Shown: in pieces, positions 55,501-63,300 of the stretch
How the letters are laid out: each line of letters begins with the position of its first letter
Position numbering within the stretch: the first letter of the stretch is position 1
Source of the DNA: Paludibacteraceae bacterium
GTDB taxonomy: Bacteria > Bacteroidota > Bacteroidia > Bacteroidales > Paludibacteraceae
Direction: 5' to 3'
Length of the DNA: 63,765 nt
Assembly: GCA_024400125.1 (NCBI GenBank)
Contig: JAKSNG010000006.1
Location: forward strand, 1-63,765
The notes under the pieces: generated by a model
The model's database searches: none
What the model was told of the DNA's origin: nothing
Seen by the model: only the letters and a program-made list of their open reading frames with translations
Program-made: the position numbers and the translations under genes

Positions 55501-58500
55501 TTGTTCCACTAATCATCTCAGGACTCCAACCATTGAATTTCTTGCCGGCCTTTGTCGGGTCAACAGTGTATTGCAATACCGTTCCGTATGCTACACTACC
55601 GGCAGGAGTAATCGTTCCCGTTCCGGCAGTACCACCATCCAAATCCCAAGTCAAAGTGTGAGAATTAACCTCCCACTTAGCAGTAAGCGTCACAGCAGCA
55701 TTTTGTTTTTGCCAATTGGCACTACCATCGGTGTATGAACCGGCATTAGCAACCAAATGACCGGAAGCATCAATTACCTTTGTATCACCATCATAGTAAC
55801 CTAACAAATGATAGTGGTCTGGACCTACAGCAGCGGTGTAGCCACTTAATGTTGAGCTACCCTTGGCCGCAGTTGCAGAACCATCAGTCTTACCATTTGT
55901 GCCCTTTGCCAAAGTAATCGTTGTCTCATAACACTCCGGCTCAGCAATATAAACAGATGAACCATTCATTTGTTGCTTATAAAGGTTAACATAACCTTCG
56001 GACGTAGAAGTCTCAAAGTAAGCCCCTGAAGAAATTCCATAGAAATACTTGGTTTCTCCTCCAGTTAATGATGTCTTCACTGTTATATATGCCTTGTAAT
56101 ATTCAGATATTGATATTTCAAAATCAGGATATGCAGAACCATATAGCATAATATCTTGGGTAACTTCATCATCATAACCAATACCAGAGCCGTCGTCGTA
56201 TGTTGTATAGAATGTATATCCATCTGTATTATTACCGTTTATAGTCCAAATCTTCCCTTCCGATGGATTAGAAATTGTATTATTACTTACTGAAATACTA
56301 GCCCCAGCAAACCAATAATCTGTCTTACCAGAATTAGTTACAAATTCTGCTGCATCTAAAGCTTTTGAAGTTGCATAAGTAATCACATACTTAGCACCAC
56401 TCTCAAATTGATTAGTAGAACTTAATCGAGCATAATCATTAGTCGGCGTTAAATTACCTTTACTAAATACCGGCCAGAGTTCAATATCTGTGGTTGGAGT
56501 GTAACTGCCGGCAGCAATAATCGTCGGTCTTGTCGATGTTTCTGTTGTCACATGAGTTGTACTCCATCCCTCAAAGGTATAACCTGCACAAGACGTCGTA
56601 CGCGACGGCAAGGTAACGCTACCACCATGTGTGGACTGTTTCAGTTCGGTATCGTCATCTTTTAAAGTAACTGTGTATAAGTCATATACCGTCACTGTAA
56701 AGGTTGTTGTTTTACCATTATAAGTAACTGTAATCGTTTGATTACCAGCAGTATTCAACGCTGTTGGGCTGCAAGTAAATCCAGAGGTTACATCTTCGTC
56801 TTTGGTTGAACCTCCCACATTAGCCACAGAGTGAGCATTGAGCACCATACCGGCGGTATTCAACGTCTCTCCCACATTGTACTCCATCTTGCTGGGAGTT
56901 GTCTTAACTGTAATAGACTCTAAGGTGTAACTAATCTGTGTCCAATGTGCATACAATACCATAGACTCGGTTACGTTGTCTGAACCAAAGTTCCACTTCG
57001 TACCACCTGTCGCAGCCGTGTACCAACCATCAAAGTACCACCCCGTTGCACTTGGGTCCGTCGGTGCCGAAATCTTGGTATTAACTGGGTGATCTGCTTT
57101 TGCTGCCACTTGAGAACCATGTCCTTGCATATCAAAAGTAACTGTAGCAGCCGTAATGGTTTTGGTCATCGTCAATACACGAGTAGAGAGATTGAATGAT
57201 GCATCAATCGTGTAGGTTGAGCCCACTTTCATACCACTCAACGTCGTATTGTCGTGAGAATTGCCATCCGTTCCAAAGTATATGCCTTCTGAATCACGAA
57301 CGCGGAAGTCTTCAGATGTATTAGCAGTTTCTTTATAAGTTGTTGACCCTGTAAACACACCAGCCCCAGCATCTGCCAAAGTGAGAATATCGCTATTCCA
57401 ACTGCCAATAGAACCTCGTATATTGAGTGAATATATATCATCATGCCAAGCCGCACTAAATTTATTATCATTATCTGTTGACCAACTGGCTATGGTATTC
57501 TTCTCACCGCGAGCACTTTGGGTCAAATCTCCTGCTTCACCCCACCAAGTATTGCAATTGTCAGCAAAACGCTGCACCTGTAATTCTGAGAATGAACCAC
57601 TCGCAGGAACAATAGTATAGAACATCTTGTAAGAACCATTACCATCGTTCAGCCATGTCGTATTCACGACATTATTGTCCGGATTATGGAACCATGCCTT
57701 CACACATGCTCCCCACCACCATGCACTATGATTCCCTTCTGAATTGGAATTTTGGCTACGGAAGAAGATGGTCTCACCATTCTTGAATTTATTATCAGCT
57801 ATCGTCGTAAACTCTTCTGGGTCACTTTCTTCACTATCACAATAGACATCTGTACCTTTGGCTTTTACTGCCCATAAATAATCAGTACTTGCTGTGAGGT
57901 CAGTAAGATTATATGTGTTTGTGTTTCCAACATTAATCGGGTCATCATGTGAATCGTCTCCAATAAGTATAATCTCATAACTCGTCGCATTGGCAACTGT
58001 ATTCCAACTCAATGTTGCTCCAGATGATGTGATATTACTTACAGACAACCCTGTTGGCGTTGTTAATTTAGGAATATCAACAAAGTTAGCAGTAATAGTA
58101 CAAGTCCCACTAACTTTTTGACCATTAGTAACCACACTACCACCGTTCGTCCAGTTATTGAATTTATAACCCGAATTTGGATTAGCGGTGATTGTTGTAC
58201 TACCAATTGTCAATTTATTGCCATTGATTGTAATCGTCTGCTCACCCGATAAGCCTGCAATAGACGGTGAACTTACACTACCATTACTTCCAGACACAAA
58301 ATCGACCGTATAAGTGGACGGTCCACAGTCTGGATTGGAATTATAGGTAGTAGTAGTGCCTCCACTCGTTTCTACTCTTTTGTACAAATACGTTGTCGTA
58401 CCACCACCTGAACTGGTATAATTACGGAAGTCCGTTGTACCATTTGCTCGTAGATATCGTGTCGTTTGCCCTTGAAAATTGATTCCGGTCGAATTGTATG

Positions 58501-59656
58501 TCCATTTATAGTTATTATCTGACGGTGTATTTTCACTAAAAGACAAAGTAGTAGAACCAGTGGAACCACCTACATATTTATTATCAGGTCCTTTAATTGT
58601 AAATACGCCACTACCTAATGTTGTAATCGTGTATTCTTTAGCAGTAGCCTCAGTTGTGCTTGGAGAAAAACTTGCTCCTGTTTTTCCGCTACCAGCCATA
58701 GTATATGAACCATTAGAAATAAGATATTTACCATCAGCAATGGTTCCTCCTAAAGCGACTTGTTGGTATTCACTAAATGTAGTTCCACTACCACCGCTTT
58801 CGGTCTTGCTATAAACGGCATACAAGGTACAGTTTGCAGATGGTTTATAGTTGCTACCTACTGCATATAAAGTAGGAGCAGAGGTTGTTTCTGTTTGGGC
58901 AGAGGTTTCTTTCCAACCAGCGAAAGTCCAACCGGCAGTAGCGCAAGAAGAACTTGGCGAAGCAGTAGGCAATGTTACACCTGCTCCGGCAGATGCTTCC
59001 TTTAAAGAAGATTTGCTACAAGTTCCCGAACCGGCATTAAACGTAACAGTATAAGGGTCAGCAGCAGCAACCGTGTAGGTGATTGTTAACCCATTAAAGT
59101 AAATGGAATTTGTTGTGACGCAACGAACATAAATAACCAAAGACGATTTAGGAGAAATAGTAACATCAAAATTTACATCTCTATAAGAACTACCATAACT
59201 ACTGTTATCACCCCACTGATTAAAAGCAACCTCGCTAGACGAACTTGTTCCAACTAAAAACACTTCTGATCCTCCATCTACAGAATAACCCAAGTTTCCT
59301 TTACCGTCTTTTGAGTTCGAATGAAGAGAAAATGTTAACTTAGTTACATCCGCAGAAAAATTCGATAATGTCATTGTAAACGAGTTTCCTTTTGTGGCTT
59401 GGCCAAAAGTGCCATATGTTTGTGTACAAGAGACACTTGAGCCAGTTGGCGCAGTACCCGATGTGGATATTGCCCACGCGCTAGAAGTCATAGTAGATGC
59501 AGAATACGTTACAGTGGCACCCCACACATTAACACTTAGCATGGTGGTTAAGACCAATGCCAATAACTTGAATTTGTTGAGCCAGGAGGTCGTGGCAGAC
59601 CTTGGTCTCATCGATGAGCAAAGCGTTGCTCCAATTCGATTAAAATCTTTTTTCAT
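49538..59656 (-). CDS. Giant secreted repeat protein (3372 residues)
   Basis: An exported adhesin-like protein. A long N-terminal region with a charged stretch then LLALVLTTMLSVNVWGA (cleavage near 47) is followed by a beta-rich module, many InlB B-type (Listeria-Bacteroides) repeats recognisable by FxGWxT...YAxW/YAVY endings, and a fibronectin III domain (about 535-620). Ig-like domains follow (BIG3-like about 905-985, BIG2-like about 1545-1625). A large C-terminal beta region ends in KFIYNDKMFIRVNGRIYDATG, resembling a type IX secretion sorting tail. No catalytic site is visible. It probably mediates attachment. A 16-bp motif upstream is shared with the surface gene at 61.6 kb. Confidence 0.85.
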   Translation of the reverse strand: MKKDFNRIGATLCSSMRPRSATTSWLNKFKLLALVLTTMLSVNVWGATVTYSASTMTSSAWAISTSGTAPTGSSVSCTQTYGTFGQATKGNSFTMTLSNFSADVTKLTFSLHSNSKDGKGNLGYSVDGGSEVFLVGTSSSSEVAFNQWGDNSSYGSSYRDVNFDVTISPKSSLVIYVRCVTTNSIYFNGLTITYTVAAADPYTVTFNAGSGTCSKSSLKEASAGAGVTLPTASPSSSCATAGWTFAGWKETSAQTETTSAPTLYAVGSNYKPSANCTLYAVYSKTESGGSGTTFSEYQQVALGGTIADGKYLISNGSYTMAGSGKTGASFSPSTTEATAKEYTITTLGSGVFTIKGPDNKYVGGSTGSTTLSFSENTPSDNNYKWTYNSTGINFQGQTTRYLRANGTTDFRNYTSSGGGTTTYLYKRVETSGGTTTTYNSNPDCGPSTYTVDFVSGSNGSVSSPSIAGLSGEQTITINGNKLTIGSTTITANPNSGYKFNNWTNGGSVVTNGQKVSGTCTITANFVDIPKLTTPTGLSVSNITSSGATLSWNTVANATSYEIILIGDDSHDDPINVGNTNTYNLTDLTASTDYLWAVKAKGTDVYCDSEESDPEEFTTIADNKFKNGETIFFRSQNSNSEGNHSAWWWGACVKAWFHNPDNNVVNTTWLNDGNGSYKMFYTIVPASGSFSELQVQRFADNCNTWWGEAGDLTQSARGEKNTIASWSTDNDNKFSAAWHDDIYSLNIRGSIGSWNSDILTLADAGAGVFTGSTTYKETANTSEDFRVRDSEGIYFGTDGNSHDNTTLSGMKVGSTYTIDASFNLSTRVLTMTKTITAATVTFDMQGHGSQVAAKADHPVNTKISAPTDPSATGWYFDGWYTAATGGTKWNFGSDNVTESMVLYAHWTQISYTLESITVKTTPSKMEYNVGETLNTAGMVLNAHSVANVGGSTKDEDVTSGFTCSPTALNTAGNQTITVTYNGKTTTFTVTVYDLYTVTLKDDDTELKQSTHGGSVTLPSRTTSCAGYTFEGWSTTHVTTETSTRPTIIAAGSYTPTTDIELWPVFSKGNLTPTNDYARLSSTNQFESGAKYVITYATSKALDAAEFVTNSGKTDYWFAGASISVSNNTISNPSEGKIWTINGNNTDGYTFYTTYDDGSGIGYDDEVTQDIMLYGSAYPDFEISISEYYKAYITVKTSLTGGETKYFYGISSGAYFETSTSEGYVNLYKQQMNGSSVYIAEPECYETTITLAKGTNGKTDGSATAAKGSSTLSGYTAAVGPDHYHLLGYYDGDTKVIDASGHLVANAGSYTDGSANWQKQNAAVTLTAKWEVNSHTLTWDLDGGTAGTGTITPAGSVAYGTVLQYTVDPTKAGKKFNGWSPEMISGTTTMPDNDQTYTAQWRDIVWTDYLTDCGEPYTWTIYYEDVNEQDGEGHNVWKDAAITDGQAQFTLAKESTFNFKLRKTNDEGVNYTYYGCSGGDYTTSGMEWTLDGGSNVHVITGAAGTYTINVSALSETYPKISITYPTAYQITYAGGDGASGEMSSTTNIAAGENVALPTPDFNKTDWNCIGWTANVNVTVNSATVTAGSFIPKTATIQNINSNITLTAVWEQLTISQAGGINEVTINGTLQLTLTANYSPDIATDAAYAWATSNTNFATVDEDGLVTGHQAANSGEFVQVTSSFGTLSNRYDIVVKSATCGRWGLHYWNTDPNNSINGDLCFEQVGETNEWRTDEEHLFALPSNSDYEKVKVLYNGMARDYSKEWTTCRVPMIGLQGAGCGGSDGAQYAGQDAIGYFRIYEDSRDENYYLAFQPVYAITFGVDQQAGWVSVDFAHTTDAEYGTEDIVEIPSNFSSLSVYVGTKRAESNPGVNFIGGRSKTVSMNEVPNMTSGDFAGKFGKFYIHDNYCDESNFNLHFTQFYRLHYDLDGGEGTGDYSDQFAWSGATPQEQTFTLETAPTKEGYTFLRWDVSIGGGAATTMQPDDAVTLSDDAVATAIWAQNYTVTYDLAGYSTSCSSSTVHYCGEEVTVCPAPEDKTGYTFKGWNTDDITGSAADFEPGYEFIMPCNDVVFTAHYQADEYTITYEGLEGASNTNPTSYTIETPTITLQDPGARTGYNFSHWTCNDATITTIPQGSTGDMPIVAIWNAKQTNITLNHEGSATGSNNVVATYDAAMPAITIPSMAGYTFNGYFDAAKNGTQYYDNAGASVRNWDKEEATADLYAQWTPLEVQYTVKHYKQQLDGTYLLSTPDKTEVLTALAGTATTPGRSNWVGFTAPDGQKVTIAGDGSTVVNYQYTRKKYALTWVLDGGTPVGDITEGGDVYYDAPITYPTTVKKDGYCFMGWTYSTGTKQPSTMPHEALTITARWAAYENYRTYCGDAVTFYAQNGTEPEETFVITTDNGKITTPTLLETGFTQPEGWVLLGWTKVGGDPKDIVAPNTTKVDAADGDEYNAVWTHIAITGNVLTTSAVGVQVGTTIHVEGTTNKAYGLRVSFVDTKETDDPSDDVTYGSATGQTAVTQSDFRLASTSYTYIDDNIIRIEGTAAGDTHSSDYNVVYTPKTANEIDNYVLQIQVMQTSMTPLDGAVYTLNLKGRALPENFVIAEHRDSKWYALPADMNSSDTYAGKEITVEGEGMNRVVTNATLDMVYSMKTYNNDKSHVLFQSQFNQGHLWAASGDYTGIKNDAKTVTGENSAYSWMPTPQNEALDTYVMSNANNNRTLAMNGTDFGMYSSFGTNIVYFIPLKAEEYVEKEMMMVEWFPTKVLVEVDEDDLMGARAKINNVEVADVTASDTKYGTHLYEITGLNTLVDNAANKLTILYTKEATTYGHEFDIPVIVSNKTYILSSSKAENKFPWTQAVYNTADLVVRDSSVLTVDGATDAANTFGNVIIYPTSKVVVPAQTAGDKATDITMTTTTMTLFGGTDEIYDGSEYTLTKYGVPQLVLNGKLVHNETTSGLVYDVRLDAAQYYNFALPYSSKYELVTDNKGGEDFTFWTKVYDGATRAAGNNGWVWYNWNADPWAINIGTGYMFAAQPYAGQNYIIIRHPMGYDATENADGHRTSTAEATKAAVDVYAYPSTYNNNAGWNFIANPFMANFTKDLGDGTTGTIQTGNLVKHNVNEKWDGHYEWEEGSMTVRYVTLYNNGTDTYTQLPMSTAELAPFTGFFVQMAEEGTIVFDISGRTNAAPARMLNDDELPSEMEIFLHAAGQGQKDETVLFLSNGLQRDNAKEFPNEMTKQENAGTLNFYTYGGETKMYANGMSYADGQTWSNAGLMVAKEGSYTFSVTGADNEHVSHVILRDKYSNTEYDLKHTDAEIYLEAGEVNDRFDVKLVLDEHGVTTELDNVHDNNNPEKFIYNDKMFIRVNGRIYDATGKRVNK

Positions 59657-59758
59657 GTTTGTATAAATTTAATTTGTTAATAAATAAATATATATTGTAT
59701 TATAGTTCATTCTATATATAGAGTTATGCCACTCTAAAAGGCAAAGTGTTATTTGACG

Positions 59759-59774
59759 TAATGTACAAAAATTA
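59759..59774 (-). promoter_or_regulatory. Shared 16-bp upstream motif, giant-gene copy
   Basis: TAATTTTTGTACATTA on the minus strand, followed by CGTCAAA, lies about 100 bp before the giant gene start. The identical 16 bp followed by TTTCAAA precede the surface gene at 61600. Confidence 0.6.
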
Positions 59775-59800
59775 AAAAATCCTAACCATTAGTGATTAGG
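59773..59800 (-). terminator. Intrinsic terminator of the AAA ATPase gene
   Basis: Minus strand CCTAATCA-CTAA-TGGTTAGG (59781-59800) forms an 8-bp stem followed by ATTTTTTA. It lies 40-65 bp after the ATPase stop, and the U-run merges into the motif of the next gene's promoter region. Confidence 0.75.
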
Positions 59801-59839
59801 ATTATAGAGAAAGATTGTGCCGTAAGTTCGGTAAAGTCT

Positions 59840-61258
59840 TTATTGGAACAAGTCGTGCAGTGTTATCTGCTTCTGGACGATAGACGAATACATGTTTACT
59901 TTCACGCCCAATGTTGTAATCATTGTTAGTGACAGCGTTTTACTTGGTTCGGCATATCGTGCAAAACTATCTAAACGATGCTGCATTTTGGTCGCTTCTG
60001 TCTTTTGAATGTCGTACTCACCTCGCGTGAACTTCATTTCGCAGATATTAACGCAATGGTCAGCTCTATTAATTACCATATCTATTTGTGCTCCATCTTC
60101 TGCCGATGCAGGAGAGCACCATGAATAGACATCGGTTTTGATTCCAGAGATACCCAAAGCAGTAAGTATTTGAGGAAGATGATTAAAACACAGCATCTCA
60201 AAAGCCAGTCCTGCCCAAGTGTAGTAAAGTGGAGAGTTCTGCATCTGTTCCCATTGGTGCGCTGAACGAAGTCCGTTCTTAATCACCATTTGGTAGTAGA
60301 AATGCACGAATGGGTCAATCAGTTGATACATCAGTTGACGTTTTTTGCCATCGTAAGGTTCGAAGCAACGGATAAACCCGCAGGTTGTTAACTCTTGCAA
60401 CATTTGAGTGAAACGAGCATTGTTATGCATCTTCGTGACACGTAACAACTCGGAGCGAGTCAGACCTTTGTTTTTCTGCGATAGAGCTTCAATGATTCGT
60501 ACATAATCGTCCGAATGCTTGAAAAGCGATCGAAAGAGTAATGGCATCTCGTTACTTAGTTCCCCATTAGGAGCTATAACTAATTTGTCAATGTTCTGAG
60601 CCACACTCAAACCTTGTTGCATCAGCGAATAGTAGTACGGAATACCTCCCAAAACCATATATGCCTCCGCTATATTGGTTTCGGAATAATTGAAACCATA
60701 CGTATCAAAGTATTCTTTACTTTCCGCTAAAGTGAAAGGCATGAGGGCAATCTGATGCGTGACACGATGGTATAAACCTCCGTAGTCATTCACGATGTTA
60801 TCCAACATCCACGAAGCAGCGCTACCACAAACAATGAGTTTGATGTCTGTTCGATGGGCAGCCCAACCGTTCCAGAAAAGTTCCAAAGCACTTACGAAGC
60901 CTGAACGCACATTGTCTAACCACGGCAATTCATCTATAAAGACGATTTTATTGCCATCAGGGAGAGACTCTAAGTAGTGTTCTAATTGATTAAAGGACTC
61001 TATCCATGTTTGACAACGTTTCGCAGCAGGGTAACACTTTTGCAAACGCACATAGAAGTTGAGTAGTTGCTCCTCCAAAGATACGTTCTCAGCTCCAGTG
61101 AACATAAAACTGGCTTCGGTATCAATCACTTGCTTGATAAGGAAGGTTTTTCCAACACGCCGTCTGCCATAGACTGCAATAAACTCGGATCGCTCGGAAT
61201 GAAGGTATTCCTGCAATGCTTTTCTTTCGGTTTCCCGACCAATTAGTTGCTCTTTCAT
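59840..61258 (-). CDS. AAA-type ATPase with C-terminal nuclease-like (DUF234) domain
   Basis: A 472-residue protein of the archaeal-type ATPase family widespread in Bacteroidota. Walker A is VYGRRRVGKTFLIK (about 32-45), Walker B KIVFIDELPWLDN (about 110-122). A sensor-like LIVCGSAASWM follows. A winged-helix region (KNKGLTRSELLRVTKMHNNARFTQMLQEL) precedes a DUF234-like C-terminus with INICEMKF-type E-x-K chemistry (NICEMKFTRGEYDI), as in PD-(D/E)XK nucleases. Its role is unknown. Such genes are often accessory or mobile. The start at 61258 follows from the promoter, since the earlier ATG at 61285 lies in the -7 box. Confidence 0.88.
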   Translation of the reverse strand: MKEQLIGRETERKALQEYLHSERSEFIAVYGRRRVGKTFLIKQVIDTEASFMFTGAENVSLEEQLLNFYVRLQKCYPAAKRCQTWIESFNQLEHYLESLPDGNKIVFIDELPWLDNVRSGFVSALELFWNGWAAHRTDIKLIVCGSAASWMLDNIVNDYGGLYHRVTHQIALMPFTLAESKEYFDTYGFNYSETNIAEAYMVLGGIPYYYSLMQQGLSVAQNIDKLVIAPNGELSNEMPLLFRSLFKHSDDYVRIIEALSQKNKGLTRSELLRVTKMHNNARFTQMLQELTTCGFIRCFEPYDGKKRQLMYQLIDPFVHFYYQMVIKNGLRSAHQWEQMQNSPLYYTWAGLAFEMLCFNHLPQILTALGISGIKTDVYSWCSPASAEDGAQIDMVINRADHCVNICEMKFTRGEYDIQKTEATKMQHRLDSFARYAEPSKTLSLTMITTLGVKVNMYSSIVQKQITLHDLFQ

Positions 61259-61282
61259 AGTCAATATTCTTGAATTCGGCTG

Positions 61283-61314
61283 CAAAAGTACTAATAAATT
61301 TTGAATCCTGCAAA
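61283..61314 (-). promoter_or_regulatory. Promoter of the AAA ATPase
   Basis: Minus-strand TACTTTTG (61283-61290) and TTTG (61311-61314), spacing 20 bp. Confidence 0.75.
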
Positions 61315-61325
61315 TAATTTGACCT

Positions 61326-61451
61326 AAAAATTGCTGAAATCATACTTTTTATACCCGATTTGAGCAAAATTGACGGTAAAAACTGCTGAAATCATACCTT
61401 TATTACCACGTTTGAGCAGATTTGAAGTCAAGAATTGTTGAAAATCAACGA
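61326..61451. repeat. 52-bp imperfect tandem repeat
   Basis: Units 61326-61377 and 61378-61429 share AAAA(A/C)TGCTGAAATCATAC and a later TTTGAGCA block. A third degenerate copy starts at 61430. They lie between the ATPase promoter and the upstream motif of the surface gene. Confidence 0.75.
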
Positions 61452-61466
61452 TTTAACTAATAATCC

Positions 61467-61482
61467 TAATTTTTGTACATTA
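61467..61482 (+). promoter_or_regulatory. Shared 16-bp upstream motif, truncated-gene copy
   Basis: TAATTTTTGTACATTA then TTTCAAA, identical in its 16 bp to the minus-strand site at 59759-59774. The distance to the start codon is about 117 bp, so a long leader is expected in both genes. Confidence 0.6.
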
Positions 61483-61599
61483 TTTCAAAGATCACATATA
61501 TATCGTATTGCGCAAGCGCAGGATATGCATTGTATCGACAGATATTGAAAATATATAAACTAAAAACTAAATATAAACAACTTAAAAAATTTAAACGTT

Positions 61600-63012
61600 A
61601 TGAAAAACAATTTTTCAAAACAATGGGATGCGGGAGGCGGAAGCCGGAGCATCATCCAAGGTTTGAACTTGTTCACAAGTCGGAACTTGTTCAAGAGTCT
61701 TAAATCTATCCTCATGATAGTCGCCCTACTATCATTGAGTAGTAATGTGTGGGGTGCAGCACCAGGAACGGGTTACACGAAGATTACTAGTATTTCATCA
61801 TTGGCCGCCGGTGATGAGGTTATACTTTTTTGCGATGATGCAGGAACTGGTGTAACAGGTTACGCAGGCTCTGATGCCACTGTTAGTACAACTTCAAGTG
61901 ACTGGACTAAATTTGTGGTCGAAAAAAGTGAGAGCAACTACTATTTCAAAGATCCAACAACTAAGAAATATATCACTAAACAGACTTCTAATAAATTCGG
62001 GATCTCTGCTACAACCGCATCAGAAAATGAATGCACAGTAAATACAGATGGGGTCTTATGCATTAATTCACGTTATCTTTGTAAAAATGGCGACTACTAC
62101 CGAATGTATACATCTATCGGCTCTTATAAGGGTGTATTTGTTTATAAGGTCCCTTCCGCAGCCTCTGTGACTTCTCTTTATCTTTGGGAAGCCGGTGTGA
62201 AATCCTCCAATCTAAATGGGGACTATAAGGTTGGTGCTAAATACACATTACCCAAAGAAACAGATGCGGAATGTGGTGATAAGGTTCTTGTAGGCTGGAG
62301 TACTGTAGAAATTCAAACTCCTGGTGCTAAACCAACTTCCAACTACTACGATAAAGGGGCAGAAGTAACTTTGGCTGACGACAATACTTTCTATGCTGTA
62401 TTTGCAGATGCAAGTAGCGGTGGAGGAGAAGAGATTGTAGAGACTGTCGGTTTTGAGTCTTCTGAAGGATATGCAGCTACAACTACGTATAATAGCAGCA
62501 ACTATACAACGGGCTCAAATGGCTCTAAATGGACAATTAACTATGGCGCATTTGCTACTAGTGGTGCAATAGTCGGTAGTCAAAGTGCCCAATTCCGTAT
62601 TTATAGTTCTGGTGGTGGTTATGGTCAATTATACAACTCTGTTGCATATACGAAAGCTATATCAAAAGTCATGTTTTCTGCTAAAGCTGCCAACACAAAT
62701 GGTCAAGTTAAAGTCTCTTATTCTACAGCAGGAACATCTTGGACTGATATAGAAACAAAATCGTTAACGGCTACAACTACGGAATACACTGTCACTGTTC
62801 CTGTTTCTGGTGTGAAATATATTAAATTTACTTCAGCAGGAACAAGGCCTAGCAGCAGCAACTATTCAATTTATGTTGATGCTGTTAAGATTTACTCTTC
62901 TGGTGGCACATCTTACTCCAACTACACCACGACTTGTGGACCGTCCACTTATACGGTCCTTTTTTCGGAACTACTCTTGCGATATTTTCCTGCCATCAAT
63001 GTTACAGTTTGA
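61600..63012 (+). CDS. Surface repeat protein, apparently truncated
   Basis: A 470-residue exported protein of the same type as the giant protein. It has a long charged N-terminal region then LMIVALLSLSSNVWGA, a module beginning ITSISSLAAGDEVILFCDDAG (a related module is found in the 2058-residue protein), and an InlB B-type repeat (about 200-265). A beta-sandwich module (about 285-435) comes next. It then reads CGPSTYTV, where the giant protein continues into another repeat domain, but here changes abruptly to LFSELLLRYFPAINVTV and stops. There is no sorting tail. A terminator-like hairpin sits exactly at the change. Probably a truncated or recombined gene. Confidence 0.75.
   Translation: MKNNFSKQWDAGGGSRSIIQGLNLFTSRNLFKSLKSILMIVALLSLSSNVWGAAPGTGYTKITSISSLAAGDEVILFCDDAGTGVTGYAGSDATVSTTSSDWTKFVVEKSESNYYFKDPTTKKYITKQTSNKFGISATTASENECTVNTDGVLCINSRYLCKNGDYYRMYTSIGSYKGVFVYKVPSAASVTSLYLWEAGVKSSNLNGDYKVGAKYTLPKETDAECGDKVLVGWSTVEIQTPGAKPTSNYYDKGAEVTLADDNTFYAVFADASSGGGEEIVETVGFESSEGYAATTTYNSSNYTTGSNGSKWTINYGAFATSGAIVGSQSAQFRIYSSGGGYGQLYNSVAYTKAISKVMFSAKAANTNGQVKVSYSTAGTSWTDIETKSLTATTTEYTVTVPVSGVKYIKFTSAGTRPSSSNYSIYVDAVKIYSSGGTSYSNYTTTCGPSTYTVLFSELLLRYFPAINVTV
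62938..62965 (+). terminator. Terminator-like hairpin at the truncation point
   Basis: GGACCGT-ccacttat-ACGGTCC followed by six T residues forms a canonical intrinsic terminator inside the last codons of the truncated gene. The hairpin itself is part of the conserved CGPSTYTV coding sequence; the T-run is not. Confidence 0.6.
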
Positions 63013-63070
63013 TACGCATAATATTATAACTATAATGCGTGTGTTTGATTAAAAACTGTTTTTTCGATTT

Positions 63071-63300
63071 ATCACCTTGAAAAGGATGAAACTGTTCGGA
63101 ATGGTGATAGTGTTCGGTCTGTCCATTAGAAGTTTATTTCGGTTTATCACCTTGAAAAGGATGAAACTGTTCGGAAAGGTGATAGTGTTCGGTCTGTCCA
63201 TTAGAAGTTTATTTCGGTTTATCACCTTGAAAAGGATGAAACTGTTCGGAAAGGTGATAGTGTTCGGCCTGTCCATTAGAAGTTTATTTCGGTTTATCGC
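63071..63300. repeat. 75-bp tandem repeat, three copies
   Basis: Copies begin at 63071, 63146 and 63221, with a degenerate start of a fourth at 63296. Each has ATCACCTT near the left end and AAGGTGAT about 30 bp later (one base changed in the first copy), so every unit can form a hairpin. Both strands stay open as repeated 25-codon reading frames because 75 is a multiple of three, but no start signals or domains support a protein. Confidence 0.9.

Noticed and set aside
63071..63300. CRISPR array
   Set aside because: Whole 75-bp units repeat without unique spacers, and no cas genes are present.
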